Below are positions 17,496 through 25,975 of a stretch of 46,001 nucleotides of DNA, piece after piece (within the stretch, counting starts at the first letter, position 1; each line of letters begins with the position of its first letter). This stretch comes from Pseudomonadota bacterium (lineage in GTDB: Bacteria; Pseudomonadota; Alphaproteobacteria; Kiloniellales; JACOMY01): contig JAKOWB010000199.1 in the NCBI GenBank assembly GCA_029781795.1, forward strand, positions 1 to 46,001, read 5' to 3'. The translations under genes were made by a program, and so were the position numbers. The notes below the pieces were generated by a model that did no database searches, was not told the DNA's origin, and saw only the letters and a list, made by a program, of their open reading frames with translations.

Positions 17496-17509
17496 CTAAA
17501 TCGATTTAA
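17496..17509. promoter_or_regulatory. LacI-type operator copy 4 (CTAAATCGATTTAA)
   Basis: The core TAAATCGATTTA (17497-17508) lies 9 nt upstream of the SDR 3 start, in the 118-nt divergent gap. A leftward promoter fits well: TTGCAC (minus strand, 17532-17527), 17-nt spacer, TTAAAT (17509-17504) inside the operator. Copy 4 completes the set, one operator per divergent pair. Confidence 0.78.
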
Positions 17510-17604
17510 ATAGGGAAAACTCCACTGTGCAAGGGCGGTTCTTCGCCACGATGGGGAACCCTCGGCCGGCCGGGCGCCCGGCCCCTTCGCGGGAGTGCAG
17601 AGAC

Positions 17605-18702
17605 ATGACCAATCTGGCCGACTTTCGCCTCGCGGTCTTTCCCGGCGACGGCATCGGGCAGGAGATCACCGAGCCGACGGTCCGGCTGCTGCAGGCGGCG
17701 GTGCGCCGCGTCGGCGGTTTCTCGCTGACCTGCGAGACCTATCAGGCCGGCGCCGGCACCTACCGCGACCAGGGCGTCGCGCTGCCGGCCCCGGCGCTGC
17801 GCGCGGCCCGCGCCGCCGATGCCATCCTGCTGGCCGCCATGGGCCTGCCCGAGGTGCGCTATCCCGACGGACGCGAGATCATGCCCCAGGTCGACCTCAG
17901 GATGGAGCTGGGGCTCTATGCCGGCGTGCGTCCGGTGAAGCCGCTGCCGGGCGTCCGCCCGGTGCTGAGCGACCCGCGCGCCGAGGGTGCCGACTACGTC
18001 ATCATCCGTGAGTCGACCGAGGGCCTCTTCGCGCCGCAGGCGCCGGGCACGCGCGACGGCGACCGCGAGGCGCGCGAGACGCTGGTGATCACGCGGCGGA
18101 CCTCGGAAAAGCTCTTCGACTTCGCCTTCCGCCTGGCCGAGGAGCGCGGCGGCCAGCGGCGCGTCACCTCGGTCGACAAGGCCAACGTCTTCCAGGCCTT
18201 CGTCTTCTGGCGCGAGATCTTCGCCGAGCGCGCCCGCGCCTTCCCCGGCGTCGAGGCGAGCTATGCCTACGTCGACGCCTTCGCCGCGACCATGGTGCAG
18301 AAGCCCTGGCAGATCGACGTGGCGGTCACCGAGAACATGTTCGGCGACATCCTCTCCGACCTCGGCGCGGCGCTGATGGGCGGCATGGGCTACGCGCCCT
18401 CGGCCGACATCGGCGACGAGCACGCGGTCTTCCAGCCCTGCCACGGCACGGCGCCGGACATCGCCGGCCGGGGCCTCGCCAATCCCACCGCCATGATCCT
18501 CTCCGCCGCCATGCTGCTGGAATGGCTGGGCCGGCGCCACGGCGTCGCCGAGACGCACCGGGCCGCGCGCCTGCTGCGCCGCGCCGTCGAGGCTGCCTTC
18601 GCCCCCGGTACGCTGGTCACCTGCGAGCTGGGCGGCAGCGCCGGCACCCGCGCCGTCTTCGACGCCGTCGGCGTCGCGCTGGAGCGGACCGAGGCCGACT
18701 GA
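17605..18702 (+). CDS. Isocitrate/isopropylmalate dehydrogenase family protein (beta-decarboxylating)
   Basis: A 365-residue protein starting at the ATG at 17605, 9 nt after a gggag Shine-Dalgarno. Family landmarks: [14 protein letters not shown] at the N-terminus, [15 protein letters not shown], the phosphate/substrate-loop equivalent [12 protein letters not shown], the catalytic VDKANVFQ, the metal-binding [17 protein letters not shown], and [19 protein letters not shown] near the C-terminus. Members oxidatively decarboxylate 2-hydroxy acids such as isopropylmalate, D-malate or tartrate with NAD. Because it is in the LacI regulon and not beside leuCD, a tartrate/malate-type role is more likely than leucine synthesis. 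It is the last gene of the cassette; gshB follows after 103 nt. Confidence 0.87.
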   Translation: MTNLADFRLAVFPGDGIGQEITEPTVRLLQAAVRRVGGFSLTCETYQAGAGTYRDQGVALPAPALRAARAADAILLAAMGLPEVRYPDGREIMPQVDLRMELGLYAGVRPVKPLPGVRPVLSDPRAEGADYVIIRESTEGLFAPQAPGTRDGDREARETLVITRRTSEKLFDFAFRLAEERGGQRRVTSVDKANVFQAFVFWREIFAERARAFPGVEASYAYVDAFAATMVQKPWQIDVAVTENMFGDILSDLGAALMGGMGYAPSADIGDEHAVFQPCHGTAPDIAGRGLANPTAMILSAAMLLEWLGRRHGVAETHRAARLLRRAVEAAFAPGTLVTCELGGSAGTRAVFDAVGVALERTEAD

Positions 18703-18726
18703 CCCGCCCGGCTTTGCCGCCGGGTC
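18701..18726 (+). terminator. GC-rich hairpin at the end of the cassette, possible terminator
   Basis: gacccg and cgggtc (18701-18706 / 18721-18726) can pair and begin within the stop codon of the last cassette gene; the inner region can form a further short GC stem around TTT. No downstream T-tract is visible, so termination is uncertain. Confidence 0.3.
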
Positions 18727-18805
18727 GCAGGGCCTTGCGGCGTCAGGCGGCTTGCCAAGCGGGCCGCGGCTCAGCAGGGTCTCGGCGGACGAACGGGGAG
18801 GCCCC

Positions 18806-19744
18806 ATGGCGCTCAAGGTCGCGGTCCAGATGGACCCCATCGAGACGATCAACATCAACGGCGATTCCACCTTCGCCCTGATGCTGGAGGCGCGGCGGCG
18901 CGGCCACACGCTGTTCTACTACCAGCCGCGGCAGCTTTCGCTGCGCCACGGCAAGGTGGTGGCGCGCGGCTGGCCGACCGAGGTCAGGCGCCAGGCTGGC
19001 GGTCACTTCACCCTGGGCGAGCTGCAGACGGTGGAACTCACCGACTACGACGTGGTGCTGATGCGCCAGGACCCGCCCTTCGACATGGGCTACATCACCG
19101 CCACCCACATCCTGGAGCACATCCACCCGAAGACCCTGGTGGTGAACGATCCGGTGGCGGTGCGCAACGCGCCCGAGAAGCTGCTGGTGACCCACTTCCC
19201 CGAGCTCATGCCGCCGACCCTCATCACCTCGGCCAAGGACGAGATCCTGGCCTTCCGGCGCGAGCACAAGGACATCATCGTCAAGCCGCTGTTCGGCAAC
19301 GGCGGCGCCGGCGTCTTCCACCTGAAGCCGGACGACGAGAACCTCGGCTCGCTGCTCGAGCTCTTCACCCAGTTCTATCGCGAGCCGGTGATCGTGCAGC
19401 GCTACCTGCCCGAGGTGCGGCAGGGCGACAAGCGCATCATCCTGATCGACGGCGAGCCGGCGGGCGCCATCAACCGCGTGCCGCAGGCCGGCGAGGCGCG
19501 CAGCAACATGCATGCCGGCGGCCGGCCGGACAGATCGACCCTGACCGACCGCGAGCGCGAGATCTGCGCCGTCATCGGCCCGGTGCTGCGCGCGCAGGGG
19601 CAGATCTTCGTCGGCATCGACGTGATCGGCCCCTACCTCACCGAGATCAACGTGACCTCGCCCACCGGCATCCAGGAGATCGACCGCTTCGACGGCACCA
19701 ATCTCTCGGCGCTGGTGTGGGACGCGATCGAGAAGCGGCGCTAA
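18806..19744 (+). CDS. gshB: Glutathione synthetase
   Basis: A 312-residue ATP-grasp enzyme joining gamma-glutamylcysteine and glycine in the cytoplasm. The ATG at 18806, 5 nt after ggggag, is preferred to an upstream in-frame ATG at 18752. Typical motifs: [19 protein letters not shown] at the N-terminus, [32 protein letters not shown], the ATP-grasp lid [29 protein letters not shown] and the C-terminal [16 protein letters not shown] that binds magnesium. Length matches proteobacterial GshB. In many alphaproteobacteria it lies close to rsmI-yraN; here 14 kb of sugar genes separate them. Confidence 0.96.
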   Translation: MALKVAVQMDPIETININGDSTFALMLEARRRGHTLFYYQPRQLSLRHGKVVARGWPTEVRRQAGGHFTLGELQTVELTDYDVVLMRQDPPFDMGYITATHILEHIHPKTLVVNDPVAVRNAPEKLLVTHFPELMPPTLITSAKDEILAFRREHKDIIVKPLFGNGGAGVFHLKPDDENLGSLLELFTQFYREPVIVQRYLPEVRQGDKRIILIDGEPAGAINRVPQAGEARSNMHAGGRPDRSTLTDREREICAVIGPVLRAQGQIFVGIDVIGPYLTEINVTSPTGIQEIDRFDGTNLSALVWDAIEKRR

Positions 19745-19766
19745 CTCAAGCGCGCCCGCGCCTTCA

Positions 19767-19889
19767 ACCCCTCTCCCGCGCGCAGCGCGGGGGAGGTCAG
19801 GGAGGGGGCGGTTGGTTGATGCGACCCGTGGCGTTGAGGGCTGAACCGACACCCCCTCCCTGACCTCCCCCACGTCGTGGCAGAGGGGT
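19767..19889. repeat. Nested intergenic palindrome between gshB and accA
   Basis: Two long arms pair perfectly over 20 bp (19789-19808 with 19852-19871; gggggaggtcagg... type), and an outer 8-bp arm ACCCCTCT/AGAGGGGT (19767-19774, 19882-19889) encloses them. A small GC hairpin (cgcgcagcgcg) lies in the left side. It fills the gap between two convergent genes, so it may act as a bidirectional transcription stop; it also looks like a mobile or repeated intergenic element of the kind common in alphaproteobacteria. Confidence 0.75.
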
Positions 19890-19917
19890 CACCAAGGGGT
19901 GAGAGGACTGGTGTGCC

Positions 19918-20874
19918 TCAGCCCAGGCCCTTCTGGCCCATGGCCAGGAACTTCTCGCGGCGGGCGGCGACCAGGGCGGGGCCCTCCTCGCGCTTCAGCT
20001 CGCGGATCGCGCTCTCGATGGCGTTGGCGACGGCGCGCATGGCCTCGTCCGGGGCGCGGTGGGCGCCGCCCAGCGGCTCCTGGATCACGCCGTCGATGAC
20101 GCCCAGCTTCAAGAGGTCCTCGGCGGTGAGGCGCAGGGCCTCGGCCGCCTCCTTGGCCTGCTCGCCGGAGCGCCAGAGGATCGAGGCGCAGCCCTCGGGG
20201 CTGATCACCGAATAGACCGCGTGCTCCAGCATGAAGACGCGGTCGGCGGCGGCCAGGGCGATGGCGCCGCCCGAGCCGCCCTCGCCGATCACCACGGCGA
20301 CCAGCGGCGTGGTGACCGAGAGGCAGACCTCGATGGAGCGGGCGATGGCCTCGGCCTGGCCGCGTGCCTCGGCGTCGACGCCGGGATAGGCGCCGGCGGT
20401 GTCGACGAAAGTGACGATCGGCAGGCGGAAGCGCTCGGCCAGCTTCATCAGGCGCTGCGCCTTGCGATAGCCCTCGGGCTTGGCCATGCCGAAGTTGTGC
20501 TTCACGCGGCTCTGCATGTCCGCGCCCTTTTCCTGGCCGATCACCATGACCGACTGGCCGCGGAAGCGGCCGAGGCCGCCGACGATGGCGCGGTCCTCGC
20601 CGAACAGGCGGTCGCCGGCCAGGGGCGTGAAGTCCTCGATCAGCGCCTTGATGTAGTCCAGCAGGTGCGGCCGGTCGGGGTGGCGTGCCACCTGGGTCTT
20701 CTGCCAGGGCGTCAGCTTGGCATAGGTGGTCTTCAGCAGGCGCTCGGCCTTGACCTGCAGCTTGGAGACCTCGTCGGCGATGTTCACCTGGTCGCTGTCG
20801 GACAGGTGGCGCAGGTCGGCGATCTTGCCTTCCAGCTCGGCGATCGGCTTCTCGAAGTCCAGGAAGTTCACCAC
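19918..20874 (-). CDS. accA: Acetyl-CoA carboxylase carboxyltransferase subunit alpha
   Basis: A 318-residue subunit of the carboxyltransferase that makes malonyl-CoA for fatty-acid synthesis. It begins [18 protein letters not shown], the standard AccA N-terminus, and carries [24 protein letters not shown] helical sequence, [20 protein letters not shown], the crotonase-fold core [20 protein letters not shown] and the oxyanion/CoA region [17 protein letters not shown], then [12 protein letters not shown]. Length is normal. Upstream on its strand lie the cupin and malyl-CoA lyase genes. Its 99-nt leader holds an 11-bp-period direct repeat and a hairpin that could serve regulation. Confidence 0.97.
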   Translation of the reverse strand: MVNFLDFEKPIAELEGKIADLRHLSDSDQVNIADEVSKLQVKAERLLKTTYAKLTPWQKTQVARHPDRPHLLDYIKALIEDFTPLAGDRLFGEDRAIVGGLGRFRGQSVMVIGQEKGADMQSRVKHNFGMAKPEGYRKAQRLMKLAERFRLPIVTFVDTAGAYPGVDAEARGQAEAIARSIEVCLSVTTPLVAVVIGEGGSGGAIALAAADRVFMLEHAVYSVISPEGCASILWRSGEQAKEAAEALRLTAEDLLKLGVIDGVIQEPLGGAHRAPDEAMRAVANAIESAIRELKREEGPALVAARREKFLAMGQKGLG

Positions 20875-20900
20875 GGCAAACCCCGTACCTACGTTCGCTG

Positions 20901-20920
20901 CTCAGGTCACGCTCAGGTCA
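20901..20920. promoter_or_regulatory. Tandem 9-bp repeat in the accA leader, 11-bp period
   Basis: CTCAGGTCA occurs at 20901-20909 and 20912-20920 (TGACCTGAG on the accA strand), one helical turn apart. The spacing suits a dimeric regulator, but no regulator is identified. Confidence 0.35.
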
Positions 20921-20943
20921 GGGGCCGGTTTGCCCGGCCCTGA
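20918..20943. promoter_or_regulatory. Hairpin between the cupin stop and accA
   Basis: TCAGGG(G)CCGG and CCGGCCCTGA pair over 10 bp with a single bulged G and a short loop. It lies 31 nt beyond the cupin stop on the minus strand; on that strand no T-run follows, so it may be a leader structure rather than a terminator. Confidence 0.4.
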
Positions 20944-20973
20944 CGGGAAAATAAGCGCAAAGGCGCGCCAGTT

Positions 20974-21597
20974 CTAGGCCTTCACCAGGTTCGCCGCCAC
21001 GTCCACCGGCCCGACCCAGGCGTACCAGGCCAGCAGCGTCTCGGCCCCGATGCGCATGGCGTGGCGCATCCAGGGTGGATGCCAGATGCGGCGGCCCGGT
21101 GGCTGCGCCGCGAAGGCGCCGCCGTCGCGGCTCCAGTCCGCCGTGCCGGCGACGACGTGATAGAGCTCGGCCGCCGGATGGTTGTGGTCGGGATAGAGCC
21201 GCTGCGGCCCCAGGATCAGCAGGCCCATCGCGACCCGGTCCGAGGCGATGAGGCCACGCGGCCCCACCAGGTCGGCATAGGCGTAGCCGGCCATGTAGCC
21301 GTCGCCCATCTTGGCGTCGCTGTAGTTGGGATTCTGCGTCCAGGCCAGCGCCGGCTCGACCGGGCCGAAGGCGGCGGCGAGGCCGGCCAGCGGTCCCGTC
21401 GCGGCGGCGGCCAGCGCCGCCGGCAGCAGGGCGAGGGCCGGCTTCTGCACGCGCGCGGGCCGCCGGTCGGCGGGGCCGTCCAGCGCCGCCAGCACGGCGT
21501 CGTAGAAGTCACGCTCGGCCGGGTGCGCCGCGCGCTCCCGGCCATAGAGGGCGCGCAGCTCCGCCAGCAGGTCGGGCAGGGCGGCGCGCCCGTCCAT
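20974..21597 (-). CDS. Cupin of the dimethylsulfoniopropionate (DMSP) lyase family
   Basis: A 207-residue protein; a helical N-terminal 80 residues precede a single cupin. The metal site is visible as Tyr135, His138, His140, Glu144, Tyr146 and His173/His179 (LYPDHNHPAAELYHVV and RIWHPPWMRHAM). The spacing Tyr-x4-His-x3-Glu-x-Tyr, with a His 35 residues after the Glu, closely matches the catalytic Tyr and zinc ligands reported for DddQ as I recall them. DMSP lyases release DMS and acrylate, but terrestrial relatives exist whose substrate is unknown. It starts 11 nt after the malyl-CoA lyase stop, so the two are an operon. No signal peptide is seen, so it is cytoplasmic. Confidence 0.75.
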   Translation of the reverse strand: MDGRAALPDLLAELRALYGRERAAHPAERDFYDAVLAALDGPADRRPARVQKPALALLPAALAAAATGPLAGLAAAFGPVEPALAWTQNPNYSDAKMGDGYMAGYAYADLVGPRGLIASDRVAMGLLILGPQRLYPDHNHPAAELYHVVAGTADWSRDGGAFAAQPPGRRIWHPPWMRHAMRIGAETLLAWYAWVGPVDVAANLVKA

Positions 21598-21608
21598 GGG
21601 GTCCGGCC

Positions 21609-22586
21609 TCAGGCGCCGGCGATCTGCCTGGCCTTGGCGACCAGCACCTCGGCCTGGCGGATCGAGGCGATGTCGATCAGGCGGCCGTCGAGCGCGACGG
21701 CGCCCTTGCCCTCCTTCTGCGCCTGGGCCATGGCCTCCAGGATGCGCTTGGCCTTGGTCACCTCGGCCTCCGAGGGGCTGTAGACCTCGTTCGCCAGGGC
21801 GATCTGGCTGGGGTGGATGGCCCACTTGCCCTCGCAGCCCAGTACCGCGGCACGGTAGGCCTGGGCCTTGAAGCCCTCGGGGTCCTTGAAGTCGCCGAAG
21901 GGGCCGTCGCAGGGCCTGAGGCCGTTGGCGCGCGCCGCTACCACGATGCGGGCGATGGCGTAGTGCCACATGTCGCCCCAGTGGAAGTCGCGGGCGGCGT
22001 CGCCCTCCTTGTCGGTCAGCACGCCGTACATCCGGTTCGGCCCGCCGATGACGGTGGTGCGCGCGCGGGTCGAGGCGGCGTAGTCGGCGACGCCGAAGTG
22101 CAGCGACTCCAGGCGCTTCGAGGACCTGGCGATCTCGTTGATGTTGGCCATGCCGAGCGCCGTCTCGATGATCAGCTCCAGGCCGATCTTCTTCTTGCGG
22201 CCGACCGCGTCCTCGGCCTGGGTGATCAGCATGTCGACGGCATAGACGTCGGCCGGCGTGCCGACCTTGGGGATCATGATCAGGTCCAGGCGCTCGCCGC
22301 CCTGCTCGATCACGTCGATCACGTCGCGGTACATGTAGTGGGTGTCGAGGCCGTTGATGCGCACCGACAGGGTCTTCTTGCCGAAGTCGATCTCGTTCAG
22401 CGCCTTCACGATGTTCTTGCGGGCCTGCACCTTGTCGTCCGGCGCCACGGCGTCCTCGAGGTCGAGGAAGACCACGTCGGCCTCGCTCTTGGCGGCCTTC
22501 TCCATGAACTCGTAGTTGCTGCCCGGCACCGCCAGCTCGGAGCGGTTCAGGCGCGCCGGCGCCTGCTGCACGAGGGTGAAGCTCAT
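21609..22586 (-). CDS. mcl1: L-malyl-CoA/beta-methylmalyl-CoA lyase (HpcH/HpaI/CitE family)
   Basis: A 325-residue aldolase-type lyase starting at the ATG at 22586 (MSFTLVQQAP), 18 nt after an agggaa Shine-Dalgarno-like run; the longer frame from 22640 is less likely. Landmarks: VVFLDLEDAVAPDDK, SVRINGLDTHYMYRDV, IMIPKVGTPADVYAVD, ELIIETALGMANINEIA, DGPFGDFKDPEGF, GKWAIHPSQIALANEV, and the C-terminal RLIDIASIRQAEVLV. The order and wording follow Rhodobacter Mcl1, which cleaves malyl-CoA to glyoxylate plus acetyl-CoA and methylmalyl-CoA to glyoxylate plus propionyl-CoA (ethylmalonyl-CoA or serine-cycle metabolism). It heads an operon with the DMSP-lyase-like cupin. Confidence 0.88.
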   Translation of the reverse strand: MSFTLVQQAPARLNRSELAVPGSNYEFMEKAAKSEADVVFLDLEDAVAPDDKVQARKNIVKALNEIDFGKKTLSVRINGLDTHYMYRDVIDVIEQGGERLDLIMIPKVGTPADVYAVDMLITQAEDAVGRKKKIGLELIIETALGMANINEIARSSKRLESLHFGVADYAASTRARTTVIGGPNRMYGVLTDKEGDAARDFHWGDMWHYAIARIVVAARANGLRPCDGPFGDFKDPEGFKAQAYRAAVLGCEGKWAIHPSQIALANEVYSPSEAEVTKAKRILEAMAQAQKEGKGAVALDGRLIDIASIRQAEVLVAKARQIAGA

Positions 22587-22725
22587 CTTGTCCTGGTTCC
22601 CTTCCCTGTCGCGGATGCCTGGACGCGCGCCAAGGCGCACGCCGGCCGCGGGTTGACGACTGGGGCGGTTGCTTGAGGCCTTCCGCCGGCCTTGTCAACC
22701 GGACTTGGGTTTATCCCTGCCCGAT

Positions 22726-23661
22726 TCAGGCCTGCTTGCGCCGGCGGCTGGGGTCGGCCAGTGGATGATGGGTCTGCACCAGCGTCTTCAGCCGCTGCTT
22801 GGCCACGTGGGTATAGATCTGCGTGGTCGAGATATCGGCGTGGCCCAGCATGGTCTGCACCACCCTGAGGTCCGCGCCGCCCTCGAGCAGGTGGCTGGCG
22901 AAGGCATGGCGCAGCACGTGCGGCGACAGGCGCTTGGGATCCAGGCCGGCGGCCAGCGCCAGCTCCTTCAGCAGCAGGCCGACCTGCTGCCGGGTCAGGT
23001 GCCCGGCCGCCCCGCGCGAGGGGAAGAGCCAGCGGGACTCGCGCCCACGCGGCAGGAAGGTCGGCCGCGCCTCGCGATAGGCGGCGATGGCCCGGCGCGC
23101 CGGCTCGCTCAGCGGTACCAGGCGCTCCTTGTCGCCCTTGCCCTGGACCACCAGCACGGCGGGATCGCGCGCCACCGCAGCCTCGGGCAGGGCCACCAGC
23201 TCGGAGACACGCAGGCCCGTGGCGTAGAGCAGCTCGATCAGCGCCTGCAGGCGCAGGCCCTTGGGGCCGCGGGCGCGGCCGGCGGCGGCGATCAGCGCCT
23301 TGACCTCGTCCTCGGACAGCACCTTGGGCAGGGGGCGCCCCTGGCGCGGGCTGGTCAGGCGGCTGGTCGGGTCGTCCGCGCGCCGCCCCTCGGCGAAGAG
23401 GTGCCGGTAGAACTGGCGCAGGCAGGAGAGGCGCCGCGCCGCGGTGCGCGGCGTGAAGCCCTGCTGCGTCAGGCTGGCGAGGTAGGCCTTCAGGTCCTCC
23501 TGGGTCGCCGTGGCGAGCTCCTGCCCGCGGCCGGCCAGGAAGGCCGAAAGGTGTTCCAGGTCACGTCGATAGGCATCGATGGTGTTACGCGCCGCACCGC
23601 GCTCGGCGGTGAGCATATCGAGGAAAGCGTCGAGCGATCGCCCGTCGTTGCCGCGCAGCAT
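22726..23661 (-). CDS. xerD: Site-specific tyrosine recombinase XerD
   Basis: A 311-residue recombinase resolving chromosome dimers at dif with XerC. The N-terminal core-binding domain (FLDMLTAERGAARNTIDAYR) is followed by the catalytic domain with Arg151 (ATGLRVSEL), Lys175 (GKGDKER), His248/Arg251 (HVLRHAFASHLL), His274 (LGHADIS) and the nucleophile Tyr283 (TTQIYTHV). All catalytic residues are intact. It is in the conserved neighbourhood of accA, aroK and aroB, so it is the housekeeping XerD and not a marker of a mobile element. The gap to the upstream 647-codon gene is 15 nt. Confidence 0.95.
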   Translation of the reverse strand: MLRGNDGRSLDAFLDMLTAERGAARNTIDAYRRDLEHLSAFLAGRGQELATATQEDLKAYLASLTQQGFTPRTAARRLSCLRQFYRHLFAEGRRADDPTSRLTSPRQGRPLPKVLSEDEVKALIAAAGRARGPKGLRLQALIELLYATGLRVSELVALPEAAVARDPAVLVVQGKGDKERLVPLSEPARRAIAAYREARPTFLPRGRESRWLFPSRGAAGHLTRQQVGLLLKELALAAGLDPKRLSPHVLRHAFASHLLEGGADLRVVQTMLGHADISTTQIYTHVAKQRLKTLVQTHHPLADPSRRRKQA

Positions 23662-23676
23662 GGGGGCCTCCAGACC

Positions 23677-25620
23677 TTAGATTCCGTTCCCCAGCGCCGC
23701 CTCGATCGCCAGCGCCCGGGCCTCAAGCGGCAAACCAACCCGCATGAGAGCGGTCAATACAGCGTTCAGCGCCAAGGGATGCGTATCCGCTGGCGGCGTC
23801 TCCCCCATCAACAGCAGGGCAAGCAGAATGGTTTCACCCAGACGCCCATTCAGGCTTGCGTCGTCCAAGGCATAGAGCAGGCTCGCATCTGGTACGGCCC
23901 GCTTGGTCTCCTCCTCCCCGAGGGCCAAGTCGATCCAGGGCATGGCGTCCGATTCACCAAGGCCCTGAAACAGAACGCGCAACAGGCTCAATTGTTGCGC
24001 AACGCGCGGCCCGTTCGGGTCGGGCTGGGCATAGCGCCAGCCCTCCAGCCCAGACTCGCTGGTCACGATGGCCACGCCCGCCAGGCGCGAATAGGGCCAG
24101 AGGCGATGGGCGGCGACGGCGGCCTGGGCCGAGACCACGGCCTCCTGCCGCGCCAGCAGCAGCCAGGCGGTGGCCTCTTCGTAGTGGCCCAGGGCATAGA
24201 GCGCGCGGCCCGCGGTATCGGCGAACCAGGCAAAGCCGGGATTGTCCGGGCTGGCCTTGAGGCGCGGCAGCATGAGGCGGGCGGCGGCCTCGTAGACGCC
24301 ATCGGCCTGGGCGCGGTCCATCGCCAGCTCCGCCACCTGGGTCTCGATCTCCGGCAGGCCGCCGGCGGTGATGGCCTGGAAGTAGAGTGCCCGCGCCTCC
24401 ACCCCCGGCAGGCTGAAGCCGGCGGCCAGGGCGTCGTCGACCTGCTCGGGCGTGAAGCGGAAGCTGCTGTAGAGGGTCGAGAGCGCCTCGGGCGCGAGCC
24501 GGCGCGAGGCCACGGCCCATTCCGCCGCGGCCGTGCGGTCGACCAGCAGGGCGCTGTCGTCGTGGACCAGCTGCAGACGGGTGTGGGGCTCGCCCTCGCG
24601 CACCAGGCTGGGCGGCAGCGGCAGGCCCATGTTGGCGATGAGGGCGAACTCCAGCGGGCGGATGCGCCGGGCGTCGATCGCCGCCACCTCGGACGGGGTC
24701 AGGGGGTCGATGCCGAGCGCCGCCTCGGCCAGGCGCAGGAAGAAGCGGTCGGCCTCGGTCGCGCTGTCGCGCAGGATGGCGAGGCTGAGCTCTGCCTCGG
24801 GCCGCTGCCCGGCGCGGATCTGGCAGAACAGCAGTGCCTTGGCCCAGAAGCTGTCCTTGCCGCCCGAGGGGTCGGTGGCCCGCGCCTCGGCGCAGGCGGC
24901 GTCCTCGTCGCCCTCGGCCAGCAGGTTCTCCATCGCCAGGCGCTGGCGCAGCAGCGGCTCGCTGTCGGCCGGCAGGCGATCGAGCAGGCGGTTGAGGCCG
25001 TCGATCTCGCCCAGCGCCGCCAGGCGCTCCAGGCGGACCTGCAGCAGGTCGAGTGGCGCGACGGCCTGACCCTGGTTGGCAACCAGCGAGGCCGGCAGGG
25101 CGGCGTCGGTCAGCAGCAGGCGCCGCGCCAGGTCGAACAGCGTCGGCGAGGCGGCGTTGACCGGCAGGCGCGGCAGCAGCGCCTCGACCACGCGGCGGTC
25201 GGTGCCTTCCCAGAGGTCGGGACCCAAAGAGCCCTCGTCGCTGGTCAGTACGCCCAATCCCTCGGGGTCGCTGGTGCCGCCACCCGGCACGCCCTTGGGC
25301 TGGCCCAATTCGGGTGTCGGCGCCGTGGGCGGCAGGGCGGCCGAGGGTTCCGGCTGGGGCAGCAGCGACTGCGGCTGGTCGGCCTGCGCGTCGGACGCGG
25401 GCGCCGGCGCGGCGAGCGGCGCGTCGTCGGGCACCAGGTCGCCGCCGCTGCTGTCGCCGCCGGACGGCGTGTCGGCGCTGGGCGAGGCGCCGCCGGGTGG
25501 AGCCAGCGGCACGGTCGTGATGGGATCGCTGGTCTGCGCCCGCAGCGCCGGCGCCACCGCCAGCAGAGCCAGCAGGGCCGTCGCGTACAGAAGGCTTCGC
25601 CTAGCGCGGGAAGCGCTCAT
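23677..25620 (-). CDS. Exported helical-repeat protein of unknown function
   Basis: A 647-residue protein starting at MSASRARRSLLYATA (25620). A Sec-type signal peptide appears to end near ALRAQ (about residue 29). Residues 30-110 are rich in Pro, Ala, Gly and Ser and probably disordered. From LWEGTDRRVVEALLPRLPV onward the protein is almost entirely amphipathic helices with Ala/Leu repeats (AAAEWAVASRRLAPEALS, AGRALYALGHYEEATAWLL), resembling TPR-like or alpha-solenoid repeats, with no catalytic motif I recognise. It is periplasmic by prediction. It lies between the 46-codon membrane protein (20-nt overlap) and xerD (15-nt gap), an arrangement suggesting one transcript. The last 120-130 codons look less GC-rich than the rest. 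Confidence 0.8.
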   Translation of the reverse strand: MSASRARRSLLYATALLALLAVAPALRAQTSDPITTVPLAPPGGASPSADTPSGGDSSGGDLVPDDAPLAAPAPASDAQADQPQSLLPQPEPSAALPPTAPTPELGQPKGVPGGGTSDPEGLGVLTSDEGSLGPDLWEGTDRRVVEALLPRLPVNAASPTLFDLARRLLLTDAALPASLVANQGQAVAPLDLLQVRLERLAALGEIDGLNRLLDRLPADSEPLLRQRLAMENLLAEGDEDAACAEARATDPSGGKDSFWAKALLFCQIRAGQRPEAELSLAILRDSATEADRFFLRLAEAALGIDPLTPSEVAAIDARRIRPLEFALIANMGLPLPPSLVREGEPHTRLQLVHDDSALLVDRTAAAEWAVASRRLAPEALSTLYSSFRFTPEQVDDALAAGFSLPGVEARALYFQAITAGGLPEIETQVAELAMDRAQADGVYEAAARLMLPRLKASPDNPGFAWFADTAGRALYALGHYEEATAWLLLARQEAVVSAQAAVAAHRLWPYSRLAGVAIVTSESGLEGWRYAQPDPNGPRVAQQLSLLRVLFQGLGESDAMPWIDLALGEEETKRAVPDASLLYALDDASLNGRLGETILLALLLMGETPPADTHPLALNAVLTALMRVGLPLEARALAIEAALGNGI

Positions 25621-25741
25621 CCGGGAAGACCTTCTCCACCAGCTCGACTGTTGGCTTGGCGTCGAGCGACACCACATAGGCGCCGCCCAGCAGCAGCACG
25701 ACGAGACCGAGAAGGGCGAGCAGCAGAGTGGACTTTCGCAT
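25601..25741 (-). CDS. Small single-pass membrane or exported protein, 46 residues
   Basis: MRKSTLLLALLGLVVLLLGG, then AYVVSLDAKPTVELVEKVFP and DERFPR. A basic N-terminus and about 18 uncleaved hydrophobic residues suggest a signal-anchor with a short periplasmic tail. The start at 25741 is chosen over 25783 because the longer version only adds basic residues before the hydrophobic segment. Its last 20 nt overlap the start of the 647-codon exported-protein gene, pointing to translational coupling and perhaps a shared function at the membrane. No family recognised. Confidence 0.65.
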   Translation of the reverse strand: MRKSTLLLALLGLVVLLLGGAYVVSLDAKPTVELVEKVFPDERFPR

Positions 25742-25975
25742 CGAACTGGAACGGCTCCCAACGCCTTTGGCCCGCACCCGCACCAGCCTCGCCAGGCTCC
25801 GGCGCGTCCGGACCCAAGGGCTTCAAGGGGGTACGCCGAGGTTAGCGGGGATTGCGGTCTGGGCCTTGCTTTGTGCTAGCTTCCGAACGTGGCGACTTTA
25901 CGGCAGTGTATCGACCGCCCGGGCGCGTCGCAAAGCGCCGAATCAAGGACTTGGCCAGCCCGGACCCGTGGGAGC

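Noticed and set aside
22670..22698. Promoter for mcl1 from TTGACA on the minus strand at 22698-22693
   Set aside because: No acceptable -10 hexamer lies at 16-18 nt spacing.
22726..23661. XerD as evidence of a mobile element
   Set aside because: It is the housekeeping chromosome-dimer resolvase in its normal neighbourhood of accA, aroK and aroB.
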